Below, in pieces: positions 59,400-64,000 of a DNA stretch of 64,000 nucleotides. The stretch spans positions 33,308,908 through 33,372,907 of the forward strand of contig NW_022145604.1 in NCBI RefSeq assembly GCF_000002235.5, written 5' to 3'. Position 1 is the stretch's first letter. The number at the start of each line of letters is the position of its first letter. The translations under genes were made by a program, and so were the position numbers. The DNA comes from Strongylocentrotus purpuratus. Its lineage: Eukaryota > Echinodermata > Echinoidea > Camarodonta > Strongylocentrotidae. Below the pieces are notes generated by a model, which saw only the letters and a program-made list of their open reading frames with translations, was not told the DNA's origin and ran no database searches.

Positions 59400-60480
59400 T
59401 TCACTACGCGTTTTAAACGCGAACACGAACTTGAACCTATTGAAATCAACCAATTACCTTAATTTCATTTCAATACCAACGTTGTGCGATTTCGAAGCTT
59501 GAGCTAAATCAACCAACTAACCAAAATAACGTGATAACCACCTTTCGTTTTCAACCAAAAACAATAAATTAAACACCTTAATGACCTCGACTGTGACTAT
59601 GCTCATGAAAGCACTCCGCAATAACAGTAAGTATAGTAAAACAAAGCCACGAACGGCTATATATATATATGAACTAAGTACACAAACTTGAACGTGAACA
59701 TATTGAATCCAACCAATTAGCCAAAATAACGTGATAACTACATGTACCTTTCGTTTCCAACCAAAAACTATAAGTTAAAAGCACATTTATGGCCACGACT
59801 GTGACTAAGCTCATGAAAACACTCTGCAATAATCGGTAAATAAAACAAAGCCACAAAACGGCTATATATATATATATATATGTACAAAGTACGCGAACTT
59901 GAACTTGAACGTAATGCATTCAACCAATTACCATATCTGTTCAATACCCACGTTTTGAAATTTCAAAGCTTAAGCTAAATCAACCAATTAATCAAAATAA
60001 CGAGATAACTACCTTTCATTTTAAACCAAAAGCAGTCTTCAATGAAAAACGCGTTCATGGTCCCAACTGTGACCAAGCTCATGAGAAAGCTTTGTAATTT
60101 TCATTAACTGAAATACACAGCATCAAAATCCGGGTATATATATGTAATAAACTTAACATGTTAATCGTAACCATTAGCCTAATAAGTCTCTTTCGCGTTA
60201 CATAAAAGTTTTATGCTTTTAAAGCTCGAGCTAAATAAACCAATTACCCGAAACCTAATAACTACCTTTAAACATGAAAATGGGGAAACATATACTGTAT
60301 ATATATATATATATCTATACGTTAAATAAATCAACTTAACATCTTAATAAAAACCACTAGCCTGATAAGTCTCTTTTGCTATAACGTACGAGTTTTGTAA
60401 TTACAAAGCTTGAGCTAAATAAAAATAGACCAATTACCCGAAACAAACGTGATTACTACGTTTCATTATGACTTGAATAA
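59400..60480. repeat. Degenerate tandem repeats in the Ngaro-like element
   Basis: AAGCTTGAGCTAAATCAACC occurs near 59495, with variants near 59968, 60222 and 60406. GACTGTGACTAAGCTCATGA-type words occur near 59589, 59798 and 60066, and a (TA)n run follows most units. There are about four to five units of 185-290 bases. No coding capacity. Confidence 0.7.
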
Positions 60481-60499
60481 CAAAAAACTCCACGAAAAT

Positions 60500-61050
60500 C
60501 TATGCCATGTTTTCCAACCCCTTAATAAGGCTATGAAGAAACATATTATTTCCGGTCTCGGAGAGATGAATACCATCATTCCTAAACAGCTCGCGCCGCT
60601 CGTGCCTGATGCCCAGGTGAGTCAAAGCACTGCCCCCGATCGTGCGGCATATGCGCCTGGCGTGCTTGTTTAGAGCTCGCCGCGTCCGATCAATTTTGGG
60701 CTGCTCGTCTTTACTGAAGCCGCTGTAGGTCCTGCGAGGCAAAATATCCGACCAAATGATGCAGGCATTGGGGAAATGTTCGTGCAATTGTCCGAGTGTT
60801 GTATCCAAAAGCAAGAACAATTCGTCTTTTTTAGCTTGCCCGACGTCGTTCGTCCCCACGTGCAGAACGATGTGCGACGGAGAGGAACCGGGCAGCACCC
60901 ATTGGACATGTCCACTTAGTTGACCTAGCTTAAGGCCCCTCCTTCCTCTCCAAACGACGTTGGCTGCCGACCCCAAACCTTGTTTTCCCTTACGATGCGC
61001 GAAGGCGGCTAACCAGTGGATCATGGAATCGCCTATGAGCAGGATTGTAC
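60500..61050 (-). CDS. SGNH/GDSL hydrolase domain of the Ngaro-like element
   Basis: The frame shows the SGNH blocks in order: block I LLIGDSMIHW (just upstream of and including the first ATG at 61024), block III HVGTNDVG and block V DGIHLSETG. These give the Ser, Gly, Asn and His positions of the esterase family. Related hydrolases are known as an accessory protein of Ngaro elements. Its job in the life cycle is unknown. It lies downstream of the recombinase part on the same strand. The domain is about 175 residues, the normal size for the fold. Confidence 0.85.
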
Positions 61051-61297
61051 GAGACTGGCAACCTACAGCAGGAATGAAAAAGAAAAAAGGAAAACTTCCG
61101 GCAGCTCATTGTTGTTGATAACTCGTTTCAAAATCACCAATGAAATGTAACAATATTGATCTTCAACTGCCTCATGCATAAACATGAGTCAATTATAAAT
61201 ACTATTTAAACATATAGATCAACCCAAATAACTGATAATTTTTCTTAACACGCTTCCTTAAACTCAAATGATTAAAGAAGTAATATGGTACAATACA

Positions 61298-61480
61298 TCA
61301 TGAATTATGCAACAGGTAGCATACTAATACGAACATATCTCTTATGCGCGTCCGAGGACCAGCGCCCCGTGTTCTCAATTTCCCCTGCGTCAAACCGGTC
61401 ATAGCGGCTAATGTGGCCGCGCCTTTTCTGAAAGAATGTGAGTAAATCGTGCTACTGGCAGATCCAAAAAGGACAAACAC
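61298..61480 (-). pseudogene. Tyrosine-recombinase C-terminal part of the Ngaro-like element
   Basis: YSHSFRKGAATLAAMTGL is the HxxR box of tyrosine recombinases (phage-integrase fold), the hallmark of DIRS-order elements. It lies between the Gag-like and hydrolase parts. The protein as a whole is broken. Confidence 0.75.
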
Positions 61481-61482
61481 TA

Positions 61483-62271
61483 TTAATTTGTCTGGCCGAA
61501 GGGGTCGCTTTCACGAATTGCATCACCGTAGTAGGCGGGGGTTGAATGCGTGCATGGTGCTGTGGCAGTCATAAGCCACAATTCACTATCAATGACAGCC
61601 CATGATCTAGTGGGTTCTCTTGCTTGCCTCAGCCTAAACTGCGCATCGTATGTGCGCCAGCCGTAGCCGCCAAATCTAGCCGCCGTCCGGACGGTGTCCA
61701 TATACTTAAACATCTCTAAGGCCCGAACTATATGCTTCTCGGTGTATATAGACGCAAATACCAAAAATGCGCTGGTCCATTGCTCTATTGAGGTTATTCG
61801 CGGCACCCCTCGCTGCGGTTGTACCTGCAATGTCGACCCCGACAGGGCAATAACCGTGGGTGCGCTGCCGTCTGGAACGGGGACATTTTTTAGCAAGGCC
61901 CCTAAATCAACAAACTCGCCTTTCCAGATTCTATCCCGCAATGCGCGAGGAACAGCTGACCCCAGCACCTCCCGAGGAGTTGCCAACAAGGGAGGGGCAT
62001 TGATCATAAGCCCCACCTGCTGCGCCTGCTCAGGGCCTCCAATTGAGTTTAATGTATCAATACCCGCGCAAACCAACGGCCTAGAATCGTACTCACTTGC
62101 GGATGGACCAGGTCCCCGCTGCTCCACTCCGGGGTTCGGCTGCGGTGCCTGGACGAGAGGCTCTGATACGGGCTGGGAAGGCGGAGCTGTTGCAGTTGCA
62201 GTTCTCCGTGGACGTGAGGACCCAGTTCGGTCAACAGTTGTCCACCTGGATTGCTGCTTAGCCTTCGGCAT
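61483..62271 (-). CDS. Gag-like protein of the Ngaro-like element
   Basis: The frame has 262 codons. A Ser/Pro/Thr-rich, basic N-terminal third (about 1-65) is followed by the conserved DIRS-type Gag region. That region has EQWTSAFLVFASIYTEKH, MFKYMDTVRTAARFGGYGW, TYDAQFRLRQA and WAVIDSELWL, a pattern I know from DIRS/Ngaro ORF1 proteins. It follows A1 by about 215 bases. GC content is higher than in the AT-rich surroundings, consistent with recent arrival. Confidence 0.82.
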   Translation of the reverse strand: MPKAKQQSRWTTVDRTGSSRPRRTATATAPPSQPVSEPLVQAPQPNPGVEQRGPGPSASEYDSRPLVCAGIDTLNSIGGPEQAQQVGLMINAPPLLATPREVLGSAVPRALRDRIWKGEFVDLGALLKNVPVPDGSAPTVIALSGSTLQVQPQRGVPRITSIEQWTSAFLVFASIYTEKHIVRALEMFKYMDTVRTAARFGGYGWRTYDAQFRLRQAREPTRSWAVIDSELWLMTATAPCTHSTPAYYGDAIRESDPFGQTN

Positions 62272-62486
62272 TATAATTTCCGACGCGATGATACAATTAA
62301 CAAAGTTATGTAGCTAATATAAAGTTAACCAGTTATGAACTCCAAATGTACACAATTCAAAATCCCGTCGCCGTATATAATTACTCTGAAGAACCAAGTT
62401 GTATGAAAATGTTCCATTCTGTAAATCCGATGTGGAATCGAAGTATAATAGTTGCCGAGTACAATGTTTCCTCAATAAAGTCCAAT

Positions 62487-62812
62487 AAATTAATTTGCCA
62501 CCGAATAATGTCTATGACCATCCTCTAAAAAATCTGCAAGGTGAATGAGGATTCTCACGCCAACACCGTGAGAACCAATATATCCCGGCTAAAATAATTC
62601 CATATATAAATTCGAAACATACATTGCGCACATTCCTTTTATAGATACGCGTACACGAAAGAAGCCGCGCGGCTGACTCAAAGGGTGTCGGCATGTTATT
62701 GTTTTCTATCAAGATGCCGCCAAGGGTCATCACAGAAGAGAAGCCGCCGCGAACTCGTGATGTCACTGATGAATGTAAACCATTTATATCGCCCTTCGTT
62801 CGATAAAATTTC
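62487..62812 (-). repeat. Ngaro split direct repeat A1
   Basis: The element's 5' end on its own strand. It is identical to 57861-58186 as far as read. The LINE sequence resumes within three bases after it. Confidence 0.9.
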
Positions 62813-62815
62813 TTA

Positions 62816-63600
62816 ATTGCTGAAATTGGACCTGTAAGCTGATTGCATTGTATCATATAGGTTGTAATCGATTAAGTGGTCTATGAGTTGAATAGCTACT
62901 ACCTTTTCTATAAGTTTGGCAATATGTGAAATATTACTAACAGGCCTGTAGTCACGTAAAGTATCCTTGTCTTAGTTGAGTTTCTTGATAATAGGTACAA
63001 CTACAGCCTCGTGAGCAGCTTCTGGGAAGATACCAGATTCTAAGGAACTGTTTACAACACAAGTCAAGACAGGAACATTACAATTGATAAGTTTCTTCAA
63101 AAGCCAAGTAGGTTGAGCATCTAACATAGAAGTAGCATTAGATTATAATGCGTTTGATATTATCTTCGCTGACAGTTTCAAACTCAAGTTCCAATCATTC
63201 TCACGAACGGTATTGCACATCTTACAGCCTTCACTACTTCGTGGAGGTGTGTCTGTGATATTGTTGTGAATATCACTTATTCTATTGACAAAGAACAAAG
63301 CAAAACGGTTTGCTAAATCAGTAGGATTGTCATACATATGGAGAAGTTTTACATTCTCGTGGGGCAGATAATTAACCGTTTGAAAAACAGTTTTGGCACT
63401 AGTTTTACAAAGTAATTCCTTTATGTAATTTTGCTTGGTCTTAACAATGATCTCATTAACATTCCTGTTAGCTAGCTTAAAAGCTGAGTGATCCGTCTCA
63501 GAAGAGCTTTTGATCCATTTCCGTTCTTACAAGGCGTGCAACAAGTATCTCCTCATTAAACCAAGGATTACGAACCGTAGTGGAGTGAGGAAAGCTTTTA
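62816..63600 (-). mobile_element. LINE split by the Ngaro-like insertion, 5' part
   Basis: Minus-strand translation gives polymerase palm and fingers fragments upstream of motif A, including a TMQSAYRSNFS-like block right at the insertion border, which continues in sense at 55749. It is 5'-truncated at about 63600, where the duplicon resumes. Confidence 0.7.
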
Positions 63601-63609
63601 GTTTGTATA

Positions 63610-64000
63610 ATTTTGGTTCAATAGAATTTCACTAAAAATCGTTTTGAATAATTGAGAGCCATAATTCATAACATTGGAAGAAAATTATTCGATTTTCAAT
63701 CATTTAATTATTGCAGAGTCGTCGAATACCGGAATGTTATCGTTCATGGGCTCGTGTGGTGGTTAGTTAAATATATAGAATTTATCAGGAGTGCAGAAAG
63801 CAATCTCCCCTGATCGGAACACGCGGAGATAGTACCAGTTTCTCTGAGGCTTCTCAATCTTGTGATCAGAGATGATAGTCTGGACGTGTTTCAGCTCGCT
63901 GGTGTACTCATCGATACTAACCAACCGATCGCCATGATTGACCCAAGCGATCAGGATTGAATTAGTGTGAGTCACAGCAGCGGATGGGTAAACATTCAAT
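63610..64000 (-). repeat. TRIM duplicon copy 4, part 4
   Basis: 63625-63775 matches the region just downstream of the other TRIM genes (GAATAATTGAGAG, GGAAGAAAATWATTC, TTATCRTTCATGG). About 1.3 kb present in copies 1-3 between part 3 and this part is missing, lost at the site of the 9-kb nest. Confidence 0.8.
63763..64000 (-). CDS. TRIM-family gene, copy 4, C-terminal end only
   Basis: The last about 75 codons align with the end of the complete TRIM protein: NSILIAWVNHGDRLVSIDEY, TSELKHVQTIISDHKIEKPQ, then FRSGEIAFCTPDKFYIFN. The rest lies beyond the window or is lost: the first few residues (MNVYPS) already differ from the paralogs, so the copy may be rearranged right at the window edge. 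The protein ends a few residues earlier than the other copies. Confidence 0.75.
   Translation of the reverse strand, partial: LNVYPSAAVTHTNSILIAWVNHGDRLVSIDEYTSELKHVQTIISDHKIEKPQRNWYYLRVFRSGEIAFCTPDKFYIFN

Larger units (their letters stand above)
55750..62815 (-). mobile_element. Ngaro-like (DIRS-order) tyrosine-recombinase retrotransposon, broken, young
   Basis: It has the split direct repeat layout of Ngaro/PAT elements. On its own strand the order is A1 (62812-62487), coding region, B1 (59291-58187), A2 (58186-57861), an extra segment of about 1 kb, then B2 (56856-55750). Recognisable parts are a Gag-like protein, a tyrosine-recombinase tail and an SGNH hydrolase. No reverse transcriptase or RNase H was recognised, so it is broken, with at least one major loss. 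A1/A2 and B1/B2 look identical, so the insertion is very recent. It interrupts a LINE with no obvious target duplication, as expected for recombinase-mediated integration. Confidence 0.85.

Noticed and set aside
61694-62317. 207-codon plus-strand frame
   Set aside because: Antisense shadow of the Gag-like frame, which has clear family motifs on the minus strand.

Overview
This is eukaryotic, AT-rich, repeat-laden DNA. It has no operons and no prokaryotic signals. The protein families suggest a marine invertebrate: an intronless RING/B-box/coiled-coil/beta-propeller (TRIM) gene in several copies, Tx1-type and CR1-type LINEs, tRNA-derived SINEs and a Ngaro-like tyrosine-recombinase retrotransposon. 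Locally expanded intronless TRIM genes are typical of echinoderms and other invertebrate deuterostomes. A sea cucumber or a relative is my best guess, but the species cannot be fixed from sequence alone.

The framework is one segmental duplication (duplicon) present four times in the same orientation: copy 1 at 1-3650 (cut by the window edge), copy 2 at about 13550-21757, copy 3 at about 32110-37620, and copy 4 scattered over about 44580-64000. Each copy carries a TRIM-family gene on the minus strand. Copy 1 encodes a complete 619-residue protein. Copies 2 and 3 encode about 430 residues, lack the RING and B-boxes, and share the same ancestral lesions. Copy 4 is cut by the window end. The copies act as empty-site references for each other, so many insertions can be delimited by comparison.

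Between and inside the duplicons lies a dense transposon graveyard. 3.7-11.9 kb holds SINEs, a TA-flanked MITE, a decayed Tx1-type LINE invaded by a long palindrome and a SINE, and smaller fold-back elements. 21.8-31.9 kb holds LINE tails, a GCGCCA-rich element with 48-bp terminal inverted repeats, a repeat rich in AAGCTTGC, and a 2.7-kb hAT-like element with a perfect 8-bp target duplication that is filled with about 14 GC-hairpin/poly-G units. 38-44.6 kb is mostly unassigned DNA with minisatellites.

Copy 4 is expanded to about 19 kb by three insertions: a nearly full-length CR1-like LINE (45385-49980), a 5'-truncated LINE with an open reverse-transcriptase frame (50432-52505), and a 9-kb nest (54.5-63.6 kb) in which a young but broken Ngaro-like element sits inside another LINE. 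The host genes do not form a pathway. The only plausible host function is the TRIM-family proteins, probably ubiquitin ligase or innate-immune-type factors plus RING-less relatives.

The most interesting candidates are two unrelated palindromic elements carrying hammerhead-ribozyme-like motifs with compensating stems, one of them bounded by a 12-bp target duplication; the RING-less TRIM paralogs that kept long open frames after a shared truncation; the hAT-like hairpin array; and the complete split-direct-repeat layout of the Ngaro-like element.
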